This document shows positions 14,694-21,609 of a stretch of DNA of 21,609 bases, in pieces. The translations under genes were made by a program, and so were the position numbers. The notes under the pieces are model-generated. The model made no database searches. It had not been told where the DNA came from and worked only from the letters and a program-made list of their open reading frames with translations. The stretch is from Acidimicrobiia bacterium (GTDB lineage Bacteria > Actinomycetota > Acidimicrobiia > UBA5794 > JAOTWH01). The first letter of the stretch is position 1; every line of letters starts with the position of its first letter. Location: assembly GCA_029863035.1 (NCBI GenBank), contig JAOTWH010000013.1, positions 1 to 21,609 of the forward strand, in the 5' to 3' direction.

Positions 14694-15764
14694 ATGAGCG
14701 ACAAGACAATCGTGACATCGACTCTGGTCGACAACACGCACATCAAGCAGATCGCTGCCTTGAAGAAGCCTTCGCAGCTGAAACAAGAGATCCCCAACGA
14801 TGCCCAGGACCTGGTTGCCGACACCCGTCGGGAGGTCGCCGACGTTCTTCATGCACAGGACTCGAAACGATTGATGGTCGTGGTTGGTCCTTGTTCGATT
14901 CACGATGTCGAGGTGGCGGGCGAGTACGCGAGCAAGCTGATGTCGCTCAAAGAGAAGTACTCCGATGAGTTGCTCATCGTGATGCGCACGTATTTCGAGA
15001 AGCCCCGGACGAGTGTCGGCTGGACCGGACTGGTGTATGACCCCCATCTCGACGGCTCCGAAGACATTCCGACCGGTATCGAGGTCTCTCGTCGGCTATT
15101 GAAGACGATCAACGACATGGGTATGCCGTGTGCCGTCGAGCTCCTCGACCCGATCACACCCCAGTACTTCGCCGACTTCGTGTCATGGGCAGCCATCGGT
15201 GCTCGAACCGTCGAGAGCCAGGTTCACCGCCAGCTCGCCAGTGGCATGTCGACACCGGTTGGCTTCAAGAACTCCACCGATGGACGGATCGATGTGGCGG
15301 TGAACGCCATGACCGCGGCCGAAAGGCCCCACAGCTTCTTCAGTGTGAACTTCGAAGGCGAGCTGGCCATGGTGCGGACCAACGGCAACCCCGACACCCA
15401 TCTGGTATTACGAGGAGGGGTGGGCGGGCCCAACTATCACGCCGACGCCGTGAACGATGCGGTGAACCGGGGTCGATCCAACGGGATTCGACGCCCGGTG
15501 ATGGTTGATTGCTCCCATGCCAATTCCGGAAGAGACCATCGTCGCCAGCCCATCGTTGCCGCCGATGTGCTCCAACAGTTCGCGTCTGGCCAGTCCGGAA
15601 TCATGGGGCTGATGGTTGAGAGTCACATCAACGCTGGACGTCAGGACTGGGCTCCCGAGGTCAAGCTCGACCACGGGGTCTCCATCACCGACGCCTGCAT
15701 CGGCTGGGAAGACACAGAGCTCCTGCTGGAACACGCGGCGCGCAGCACCGCCAAGGTGTCCTGA
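14694..15764 (+). CDS. 3-deoxy-7-phosphoheptulonate (DAHP) synthase, class I
   Basis: 356 aa, the usual length for the AroF/AroG/AroH type. It joins phosphoenolpyruvate and erythrose 4-phosphate, the first step of aromatic amino-acid synthesis. VVGPCSIHD (metal and PEP site), RTYFEKPRTSVGWTG, GARTVESQVHRQLASG, GFKN and MVDCSHANSGRDH are visible in order and belong to class I alpha enzymes, not the plant-like class II form common in mycobacteria. Which amino acid inhibits it cannot be read off, so I give no aroF/G/H letter. GGAAGG with a 6-nt spacer favours ATG 14694; a 25-codon upstream extension to a TTG at 14619 runs through the terminator and is unlikely. It converges with tyrA, leaving 3 bp between stops. 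Confidence 0.95.
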   Translation: MSDKTIVTSTLVDNTHIKQIAALKKPSQLKQEIPNDAQDLVADTRREVADVLHAQDSKRLMVVVGPCSIHDVEVAGEYASKLMSLKEKYSDELLIVMRTYFEKPRTSVGWTGLVYDPHLDGSEDIPTGIEVSRRLLKTINDMGMPCAVELLDPITPQYFADFVSWAAIGARTVESQVHRQLASGMSTPVGFKNSTDGRIDVAVNAMTAAERPHSFFSVNFEGELAMVRTNGNPDTHLVLRGGVGGPNYHADAVNDAVNRGRSNGIRRPVMVDCSHANSGRDHRRQPIVAADVLQQFASGQSGIMGLMVESHINAGRQDWAPEVKLDHGVSITDACIGWEDTELLLEHAARSTAKVS

Positions 15765-15767
15765 GGC

Positions 15768-16889
15768 TCACTGGGGACGGATAACGGCTAGGTACTCCCG
15801 ACCCTTTTCCATGAGAGCCAGGAAGGCACTCTCGTCTCCCGCTTCGACGAGCTTGCGCAGATTGCCGACGGCCTCCGACAGCGCGCTGAGGGACTCGCCG
15901 CCGTAGTCGTTCAGCGACTGGATCTCGAAGTAGAGATGTGGGTTCTCGGCCACCACCCGGCCCGTTACCTCCAATTGGCTGTCGAACGTTGTGCTGGACA
16001 GCTGCGCAAGCGTGGGGGCGTCCTCACCACTTTCGGCCAGAGCGGCGGCGAAAGCGATGCTGAGGGCGTGGGAGAGGCCGAGCACGTAGGCGATCAACCG
16101 GTCGTGACTGTCGAGATCCATGTCCACCTGGATCGCCATCGTCGAGGCGAAGAGCTCCCGAGCCTGTTGGGTCGCTTGTGGTACGCCGACGTCCACGAAC
16201 ACAACATGGCGGCCCGACAGCAGCTCGGTGGCGGGACCGAACATGGGATGTAGCGACGTCACCCGGGCGCCCGCCGTCACGAGGGCGGTGAGGGCACCTC
16301 GCAGCGGGCTCTTGAGCGAGCCGATGTCGAACACGAGGCCGGAAGGCGGATTCTGGGCCATGGTGGCAAGGATCTCCTCCGACTGTCGCAGCTGGGCCGC
16401 CACTACCACGATGTCGTGGTTCAGGTCGACGTCTTGCCAATTGGCATAGTGGGAGAACCCTTCCAGCGCTCCTGCCGGGTCGGCCACCTCGACGTCGAAG
16501 CCCTGCGATGCCAGGAAACGGACGAACCAGGAGCCCATCTGCCCCCGGCCTCCGATGACCATGACTCGTTTGCCATGGCCGCTGCTTGTGGCAGCTACCC
16601 GCTCTTGTTCCTGCGTTGTGAGAGACCCCCTGATGAGCTGCAGCATCACCTGTTCGGCCAAATCGGGCGCCAACCCCAGCTCCACGGCAACCGCTCGCGA
16701 CAGCTCGACCACATCGCGCTCACGGTCGAAGTCCCGGGTCGGGATGGCGGCCTCTCGTTTCAAGTTGCCGATCTCGGATACGAGCTGCTGGCGCTGGGCG
16801 ATCGCCTCCAACACTCGGCGATCTAGTGCGTCGAGCTGGCTGCGGAGCTCGTCGAGTCCCGGGGGGCCGCCGGGTTCGGAGGGCGTCAT
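15768..16889 (-). CDS. tyrA: bifunctional chorismate mutase / prephenate dehydrogenase (T-protein)
   Basis: 373 aa. Residues about 10-95 are an AroQ-type chorismate mutase helix bundle ([19 protein letters not shown], then [14 protein letters not shown]). A Rossmann start [18 protein letters not shown] (about 109-126) opens the prephenate dehydrogenase, with SLKSP (201-205), SLHPMFGP around His214 and GLSHAL with His264. It converts chorismate through prephenate to 4-hydroxyphenylpyruvate, toward tyrosine. This fused order is best known from enteric bacteria. The ATG overlaps the leuD stop (ATGA) and no Shine-Dalgarno sequence is visible, so it depends on coupling to leuD; it is thus the last gene of the leucine operon. 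No ACT domain follows, so tyrosine inhibition would act on the catalytic domains. Confidence 0.93.
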   Translation of the reverse strand: MTPSEPGGPPGLDELRSQLDALDRRVLEAIAQRQQLVSEIGNLKREAAIPTRDFDRERDVVELSRAVAVELGLAPDLAEQVMLQLIRGSLTTQEQERVAATSSGHGKRVMVIGGRGQMGSWFVRFLASQGFDVEVADPAGALEGFSHYANWQDVDLNHDIVVVAAQLRQSEEILATMAQNPPSGLVFDIGSLKSPLRGALTALVTAGARVTSLHPMFGPATELLSGRHVVFVDVGVPQATQQARELFASTMAIQVDMDLDSHDRLIAYVLGLSHALSIAFAAALAESGEDAPTLAQLSSTTFDSQLEVTGRVVAENPHLYFEIQSLNDYGGESLSALSEAVGNLRKLVEAGDESAFLALMEKGREYLAVIRPQ

Positions 16890-17488
16890 ACGGCAGGAAG
16901 GAAGGAAGGGCGGGTCGCCTCGAACTCGTCGATGGCGGCGGCGTGGCGCAGCGTTAGGCCTATCTCATCAAGCCCGTTCACCAACATGTGCTTGGCGAAG
17001 GCGTCGACATCGAATGAATGGGTCTCACCCGCAGCGGTGACGGTCTGCGCTTCGAGGTCGACCACCACCTCGGCGTCGGGAGCGGTGCTCGCCAACTCCA
17101 GCAGTGAATCGACCACCTGTTGGGGAAGCTCTACCGGCAGCAGGCCGGTCTTGTAGCAGTTGGAACGGAATATGTCACCAAGGGACGGGGCGATCACTGC
17201 CTGAAAGCCCCAATCCGCCAGCGCCCATGGGGCATGCTCGCGTGACGATCCGGTTCCGAAGTCGGGCCCGGCCACCAGCACCGTTGCGTCCTGATACTCG
17301 GGACGATTCAGCACGAACCCGGGGTCGAGTTCTCCCTCGACGTCGTGGGCCCAGTCGTAGAACAAGAACTCGCCGAAGCCGCTGCGCTCGATGCGCTTGA
17401 GGAACTGCTTGGGGATGATCTGGTCGGTATCCACCTGAGCCCGAGGAAGCGGCGCCATTGTTCCGGTGATGACGGTGACGGGTTGCAT
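16886..17488 (-). CDS. leuD: 3-isopropylmalate dehydratase small subunit
   Basis: 200 aa, normal for Leu[16 protein letters not shown] (19-33) and [14 protein letters not shown] (77-90) are the conserved swivel-domain segments of the isopropylmalate isomerase. It pairs with the LeuC subunit to convert 2- to 3-isopropylmalate. The start ATG at 17488 shares one base with the leuC TGA (TGATG), and its stop overlaps tyrA. An upstream open extension in this frame, to 17851, is the shadow of leuC. Confidence 0.95.
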   Translation of the reverse strand: MQPVTVITGTMAPLPRAQVDTDQIIPKQFLKRIERSGFGEFLFYDWAHDVEGELDPGFVLNRPEYQDATVLVAGPDFGTGSSREHAPWALADWGFQAVIAPSLGDIFRSNCYKTGLLPVELPQQVVDSLLELASTAPDAEVVVDLEAQTVTAAGETHSFDVDAFAKHMLVNGLDEIGLTLRHAAAIDEFEATRPSFLPAV

Positions 17489-18894
17489 CACTCCCACTCT
17501 CTCACATCGACCAGGTGGCCGGCGATGGCTGCTGCTGCGGCCATGGGCGGGCTGACCAGGTGAGTGCGTCCGCCCTGGCCCTGGCGACCTTCGAAGTTGC
17601 GGTTGGAGGTCGAGGCACACCGCTCGCCGGGGGCCAGGATGTCGGGGTTCATCCCGAGGCACATCGAGCATCCCGGTTCCCTCCACTCGAATCCAGCCTC
17701 GGTGAACACCTTGTCCAATCCCTCGGCCTCTGCCTCTTCTTTCACCAGGCCCGAACCGGGCACCACCATGGCTGAGACATTGGGGTGAACCTTGTGGCCT
17801 TTGACCATCGCAGCTGCGGCCCGCAGGTCGCCGATGCGGGCATTGGTGCACGAGCCGATGAACACTCGATCGAGCATGATCTCGGTCATCGGGGTGCCGG
17901 CTTCGATCGCCATGTAGGCAAGGGCTCGCTTGGCGGCCTCGCGTAGGTGAGGGTTGTCGAAGCTCTCCGGGGTCGGCACCTGGGAGGTGACGGGCACCGC
18001 CTGAGCGGGATTGGTGCCCCAGGTAACGAAAGGAGCGAGAGCGGCAGCGTCGACCACCACCTCGGAGTCGAACTCGGCGCCTTCGTCTGTCGGCAATGTT
18101 CGCCAGAAGGTCACCGCCTCATCCCATGCCGCCCCGGTGGGGGCGTAGGGGCGGCCCTCGATGTAGGCGAAGGTTGTGTCGTCGGGAGCGATTAGGCCGG
18201 CACGGGCCCCGGCCTCGATGGACATGTTGCACACCGTCATCCGCTCTTCCATCGTGAGCGCCTCAATGGCGGGGCCGCGGTACTCGATGACATGGCCGGC
18301 GCCGCCGCCCACGCCGATCTGAGCGATGATTCCCATCACCAGATCCTTGGCCGTCACCCCGTTTGGCAGCCGGCCTTCGATCGTCACGGCCATGGAACGC
18401 GCCTTGCGTTGACGGATGGTCTGGGTGGCGAGGACGTGTTCTACCTCCGAGGTGCCGATGCCGAAGGCGAGGGCGCCGAACGCACCGTGGGTGGAAGTGT
18501 GGCTGTCGCCGCACACGATGGTGGTGCCCGGTTGGGTGACGCCTTGCTCGGGGCCGATGACGTGGACGATGCCGTTGCGGCGATCGTCTGGGCCGAACAA
18601 AGTGATGCCGGCTTCGGCGCAGTTGGCGATGAGGGTCTCCACCTGTTGGCGCGACAGTGGATCGGTGATTCCCAGGGCGCGGTCGATGGTCGGGGTGCCG
18701 TGGTCGGCAGTGGCCAGGGTGAGGTCGGGTCGACGCACCTTTCGCCCGGCCATCTTCAGTCCCTCGAAGGCTTGTGGGGAGGTGACCTCGTGCACCAGAT
18801 GGAGGTCCACGAATAGAAGATCCGGCTCGTCGCCCCCGGGTACCACGACATGGCGGTCCCAGACCTTGTCGAACAGAGTGCGAGGCTGGGTCAC
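17488..18894 (-). CDS. leuC: 3-isopropylmalate dehydratase large subunit
   Basis: 468 aa, the usual LeuC length. The [4Fe-4S] cluster cysteines are Cys349 (IGSCTN), Cys409 and Cys412 (GCSMCLGMN). Other signatures are [20 protein letters not shown] and the end [10 protein letters not shown], all typical of the LeuC class. It isomerises 2-isopropylmalate with LeuD. The start is GTG at 18894, overlapping the leuB stop (GTGA), with only a weak upstream Shine-Dalgarno sequence. This fits translation continuing from leuB. Confidence 0.96.
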   Translation of the reverse strand: MTQPRTLFDKVWDRHVVVPGGDEPDLLFVDLHLVHEVTSPQAFEGLKMAGRKVRRPDLTLATADHGTPTIDRALGITDPLSRQQVETLIANCAEAGITLFGPDDRRNGIVHVIGPEQGVTQPGTTIVCGDSHTSTHGAFGALAFGIGTSEVEHVLATQTIRQRKARSMAVTIEGRLPNGVTAKDLVMGIIAQIGVGGGAGHVIEYRGPAIEALTMEERMTVCNMSIEAGARAGLIAPDDTTFAYIEGRPYAPTGAAWDEAVTFWRTLPTDEGAEFDSEVVVDAAALAPFVTWGTNPAQAVPVTSQVPTPESFDNPHLREAAKRALAYMAIEAGTPMTEIMLDRVFIGSCTNARIGDLRAAAAMVKGHKVHPNVSAMVVPGSGLVKEEAEAEGLDKVFTEAGFEWREPGCSMCLGMNPDILAPGERCASTSNRNFEGRQGQGGRTHLVSPPMAAAAAIAGHLVDVREWE

Positions 18895-19937
18895 CGAGCC
18901 ACCAGCTCGACGACACGATCTCCCACCTCTGAGGTGGTCATGCCCATGGCGCCAGCATCGAGTGAAGACAGCTCGCCGGCCACCCGGGCGACGGCAGCGT
19001 CGATGACAGCTCCTGCCTGGGGTTGGCCGTTATGGGTCAACAGCATCCCGGCCGCTCCGATCGACGCCAATGGGTTGATCTTTCCTTTGCCGGCAACGTC
19101 GGGAGCGGTGCCCCCGATCGGCTCGAACATCGACACCCCCTCCGGGTTGAGGTTGGCGCCTACGGCCACCCCGAGGCCCCCTTGGATCGCTGCGCCGAGG
19201 TCGGTGATGATGTCGCCGAACAGGTTGTCGGCGACGATGACATCGAAACGTTCGGGGGCCAGCACCATCCACAAGCACACCGCGTCGACGTGGGCGTAGG
19301 CGGTGGTGACGTCGGGGTACTCGGCCGCGACCTCATCGAACACGCGCTGCCAAAGGTCCTGGGCGTACATCAAGATGTTGGTCTTGCCACACATCGTCAG
19401 GTGGCGGCGGGGGCGGGTTAGAGCCAATTCGAATGCGAATCTGATGCAGCGCTCGACCCCGTGACGGGTGTTGACCGACTCCTCGATGGCAACCTCGTCG
19501 GCTGTGCCGTGATGGGCGAAACTCCCCCGGCCGCTGTAGAGGCCTTCGCTGTTCTCCCGCACAACGACGAAATCGATGTCTTCGTGGTTCTTGTCGCGCA
19601 GCGGGCCGCGCACCCCTGGGTAAAGCTTGATCGGGCGCAGGTTGATGTACTGACCCAGGTCGCGGCGCAGCCGGACGATTATTCCTCGCTCCAAGATGCC
19701 GGGAGCAACGTCGGGGTGCCCGACCGCTCCGAACAGGATGGCGTCCACTTCGCTGAGCGACTTGAGTTCGGCGTCTGGCAGCACCTCGCCGGTGCGGATG
19801 TAGCGGTCGCCGCCGAGCTCGTGGTACTCGTAGTCGATGTCGATTCCGAATCGAGCGGCTACGGCGTCGAGCACCTTGGTGGCTTCCGCCACCACCTCGG
19901 GCCCGGTGCCATCGCCGGGGATTACTGCAACACGCAT
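18891..19937 (-). CDS. leuB: 3-isopropylmalate dehydrogenase
   Basis: 348 aa. [11 protein letters not shown] opens the NAD-linked beta-decarboxylating dehydrogenase fold. [10 protein letters not shown] (127-136), Lys185 (GKTN), Asp218 and NLFGDIITD with Asp242 and Asp246 are the substrate, metal and base residues. It oxidises 3-isopropylmalate to 2-oxoisocaproate. The loop [10 protein letters not shown] is closer to the actinobacterial LeuB form (REGTEGPYTG) than to the enteric one; isocitrate or tartrate dehydrogenases share part of it, but the leu gene order supports LeuB. The ATG at 19937 directly abuts the TAG of the preceding small gene, with no gap. A weak GGCGGC precedes it. Confidence 0.95.
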   Translation of the reverse strand: MRVAVIPGDGTGPEVVAEATKVLDAVAARFGIDIDYEYHELGGDRYIRTGEVLPDAELKSLSEVDAILFGAVGHPDVAPGILERGIIVRLRRDLGQYINLRPIKLYPGVRGPLRDKNHEDIDFVVVRENSEGLYSGRGSFAHHGTADEVAIEESVNTRHGVERCIRFAFELALTRPRRHLTMCGKTNILMYAQDLWQRVFDEVAAEYPDVTTAYAHVDAVCLWMVLAPERFDVIVADNLFGDIITDLGAAIQGGLGVAVGANLNPEGVSMFEPIGGTAPDVAGKGKINPLASIGAAGMLLTHNGQPQAGAVIDAAVARVAGELSSLDAGAMGMTTSEVGDRVVELVAR

Positions 19938-20306
19938 CTACGCCGCCGTTGAGATCTGGTGGAGTGCGGCGGCGAAGGCCCGCACCGACCCGGTCACCAC
20001 GTCGTCGTCGATTCCGTGGCCGAAGTAGGTGTGTCCCTCCGCCTGGACGCTGGCGGTGACGCGGGCTCGGACCCCGTCATCTTCTTGGGCCGGGCGCACG
20101 CTGTAACTGACGAGGGCGGCCTCGACGTCGGCAACGCGTCGGTAGGCGGCAAAGGCCGATTGCACCTCGGGATACGGCTCGTCGTCGTATTCGAGGGTTA
20201 TCCCTCTGGCCTCCACTCGCACCTGGGGCCTGGGCTTGACTGCCTTGCCACCAGTCACTTCCTGCGATATCTGGCGTGCAACTTGGTCAACTGTCATCGT
20301 GGCCAT
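19938..20306 (-). CDS. free-standing LeuA regulatory (dimer) domain protein
   Basis: 122 aa from ATG 20306; 126 aa if the ATG at 20318 is used. The C-terminal half, ALVSYSVRPAQEDDG, VTASVQAEGHTYFG, then GIDDDVVTGSVRAF and AAALHQI, matches the allosteric domain found at the C-terminus of 2-isopropylmalate synthases, where leucine binds. Usually it is fused to the catalytic domain; here it is a separate gene right after leuA. The 20318 start shares one base with the leuA stop (TGATG), the same junction as leuC/leuD. The 20306 start has GGGAGG at 20316-20311, 4 nt before it. It probably binds the separate catalytic subunit to give leucine feedback. A one-base error that split one long LeuA is the main alternative. 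Confidence 0.85.
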   Translation of the reverse strand: MATMTVDQVARQISQEVTGGKAVKPRPQVRVEARGITLEYDDEPYPEVQSAFAAYRRVADVEAALVSYSVRPAQEDDGVRARVTASVQAEGHTYFGHGIDDDVVTGSVRAFAAALHQISTAA

Positions 20307-20317
20307 TGGTCCTCCCA

Positions 20318-21457
20318 TCAGTTCCCGAGTTCGACGATATCGCTGTCGGAGACAGAGATGCCCTGGTCGGCCAGCTCCTTGAAGCGAGCGAAGGCGCGGG
20401 ACAAGGCCTCGTCGTCGACTTCGACGCCCTGGCGGTCGAACACTTGGCGCAACGCTGCCCTGCCGGAATGCTTGCCCAACACGATCTTCGAGCCTTCCTG
20501 GCCGACGGCGTGGGGATCCATGATCTCGTAGGTGGTGCGCTCCTTGATCACGCCGTCCTGGTGGATCCCCGACTCGTGAGCGAAGGCATTGCGACCAACT
20601 ACCGCCTTGTTGTATTGGATGGGATAGCCGCTCAGCTCCGACACCATCTGGCTAGTGGCATAGAGCTCACGGGTGTCTACCCCTGTCTCGACACCGAAGT
20701 GGTCCGAGCGCACGTTCAGCGCCATGACCACCTCTTCTATCGAGGTGTTGCCGGCGCGCTCTCCGATGCCGTTGATGGCGCCCTCTATCTGGCGGGCTCC
20801 GGCCTCGATGGCCGCCAGCGAGTTGGCCACTGCCATGCCCAGATCGTTGTGGCAGTGGGCGGAAACGACGATGTCGTCGCGGTCCCCAACCACCTCGGTC
20901 ATCGTCCGTCGGATGAGAGCTCCGAAGTCGGCCGGCATGGCGAACCCGCAGGTGTCGGCGATGTTGATGGTGGTTGCTCCGGCGTCAACCGCCAGACCGC
21001 ACACCTCCATCACGAAATCGGGATCGGAGCGGGTGGCATCTTCCGGCGAGAACTCGATGTCATCGCAATGCTCCCGAGCCCGGGCCACACCTTCCTTGAT
21101 GGCCACCCGCACCTGGTCGGGGGTCATCCCGAACTTGATCTTCATGTGAAGGGCCGAAGTGGCCATGAACACGTGGATGCGACGTTTCTCGGCGTCGCTC
21201 ACTGCCTCGGCCGCTCTATCTATGTCGCCAGGTAGGGCACGGGCCAGGCCTGCGATGGTTGGGCCTTGCACTTCTCGGGCCACCCGCTGCACAGCAGCGA
21301 AGTCGCCCTCCGATGCAATGGGGAATCCTGCCTCGATTATGTCCACCCCAAGGGCGGCCAGCTGGTGGCCAATGGCGATCTTGTCATCGGGGCCGAACGT
21401 GATGCCCGGTGACTGTTCGCCATCCCTCAGGGTGGTGTCGAATACTCGTACTTTCAT
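20318..21457 (-). CDS. leuA: 2-isopropylmalate synthase, catalytic part only
   Basis: 379 aa. MKVRVFDTTLRDGEQSPG opens the TIM-barrel homocitrate/isopropylmalate synthase domain with metal ligand Asp7; HCHND gives His201 and His203. GIGERAGN and FAHESGIHQDG are further signatures, and GKHSGRAAL marks the subdomain end. It condenses 2-ketoisovalerate with acetyl-CoA. The protein stops right after the catalytic part (ELADQGISVSDSDIVELGN), where full-length LeuA (500-560 aa) would continue into the regulatory domain; that domain is the next gene. AGGAG (21466-21470) with an 8-nt spacer favours ATG 21457 over an in-frame ATG at 21487, which would add 10 residues. Citramalate synthase is less likely given the downstream leuBCD. 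Confidence 0.95.
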   Translation of the reverse strand: MKVRVFDTTLRDGEQSPGITFGPDDKIAIGHQLAALGVDIIEAGFPIASEGDFAAVQRVAREVQGPTIAGLARALPGDIDRAAEAVSDAEKRRIHVFMATSALHMKIKFGMTPDQVRVAIKEGVARAREHCDDIEFSPEDATRSDPDFVMEVCGLAVDAGATTINIADTCGFAMPADFGALIRRTMTEVVGDRDDIVVSAHCHNDLGMAVANSLAAIEAGARQIEGAINGIGERAGNTSIEEVVMALNVRSDHFGVETGVDTRELYATSQMVSELSGYPIQYNKAVVGRNAFAHESGIHQDGVIKERTTYEIMDPHAVGQEGSKIVLGKHSGRAALRQVFDRQGVEVDDEALSRAFARFKELADQGISVSDSDIVELGN

Positions 21458-21518
21458 TTCTTGGTCTCCTGTTGTGTTTCGCACCATGGGGCGCTCGCGG
21501 TTGGTTGCTTGGCGTGAG

Positions 21519-21548
21519 GGCCGGGTCAGCCGAAGTGGCTGCCCGGCC
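21519..21548 (-). promoter_or_regulatory. GC-rich hairpin overlapping the end of the leader peptide
   Basis: GGCCGGG and CCCGGCC form a 7-bp outer stem, and AGCC/GGCT an inner 4-bp stem with a 5-nt loop. It covers codons 15-22 of the leader peptide and its stop codon, so a ribosome paused on the Leu codons or finishing the peptide would change its folding. No T-tract follows toward leuA. It may be a pause, anti-terminator or Rho-dependent element instead of an intrinsic terminator. Confidence 0.55.
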
Positions 21549-21591
21549 GGGTAAGCGCCAGGGGCTCCAGCAACAGGAGAGGGGAAGTCAT
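21526..21591 (-). CDS. leucine-rich leader peptide of the leu operon
   Basis: 21 aa, beginning MTSPLLLLEPLAL; six of the first thirteen residues are Leu and four are consecutive. The Leu codons are CTC, CTG, TTG, CTG, CTG and CTT. It stops at TGA, 21526-21528, 68 nt before the leuA ATG, and its tail is covered by a GC-rich hairpin. This is the arrangement of a ribosome-mediated attenuator sensing charged leucyl-tRNA. Only 18 bases lie upstream in the window, with GAAGAG about 9 nt before the ATG as a possible Shine-Dalgarno sequence; the promoter is outside. The peptide itself should have no other function. Its codon content beside leuA makes chance unlikely. Confidence 0.75.
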   Translation of the reverse strand: MTSPLLLLEPLALTRPGSHFG

Positions 21592-21609
21592 GCGGGTGGG
21601 CTCTTCGGT

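Noticed and set aside
20276..21235. 319-codon plus-strand frame opposite leuA
   Set aside because: Shadow of leuA; repetitive Val/Gly/His-rich translation without motifs.
21458..21487. ATG 21487 as the leuA start
   Set aside because: It adds ten residues unlike other LeuA N-termini and lacks a ribosome binding site, whereas ATG 21457 has AGGAG at a good distance.

Overview
This is a high-GC window, with GTG and TTG starts, tightly overlapping stop/start junctions and a class II (B12-dependent) ribonucleotide reductase. LeuB and the sigma-factor/Ogt pair look actinobacterial. My best guess is an Actinomycetota member, perhaps Acidimicrobiia, but the sequence alone does not fix the rank below phylum.

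Layout. (1) 1-837: the 3' end of a sigma factor whose stop overlaps the start of an alkyltransferase, with the Ogt and Ada zinc domains in reversed order. (2) 838-4682: nrdJ with a candidate promoter, a pair of NrdR-like boxes 32 bp apart and a terminator hairpin. (3) 4697-8362, minus strand: an acidic unknown protein, a threonine dehydratase-like enzyme coupled to a double GNAT protein, a YCII/DGPF protein and a Tat-type lipoprotein metallo-beta-lactamase-fold hydrolase. (4) 8572-9578: a sugar N-acetyltransferase followed by a decayed UDP-sugar dehydrogenase, probably the remnant of a surface-glycan locus. (5) 9702-13600: a YdeI-like protein, dinB and a cystathionine gamma-synthase family enzyme, separated by three copies of a modular GC-rich palindromic repeat. 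(6) 13666-15764: ilvE and a class I DAHP synthase gene with a terminator-like hairpin between them. (7) 15768-21591, minus strand: a leader peptide, leuA, a separate leuA regulatory-domain gene, leuB, leuC, leuD and a chorismate mutase/prephenate dehydrogenase gene. Every junction after leuA overlaps or abuts.

How the genes work together. Region 7 makes leucine from 2-ketoisovalerate, and IlvE in region 6 can do the last transamination. The DAHP synthase opens the shikimate pathway and TyrA acts on its product; their genes converge with a 3-bp gap. The leucine operon begins with a reading frame carrying four consecutive Leu codons, so it is probably attenuated by leucine supply, and tyrA would share that control. 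The most unusual features are the split 2-isopropylmalate synthase, the leader peptide, the sigma/alkyltransferase pair, and the NrdR box pair. I see no CRISPR array, phage, transposase, rRNA or tRNA.
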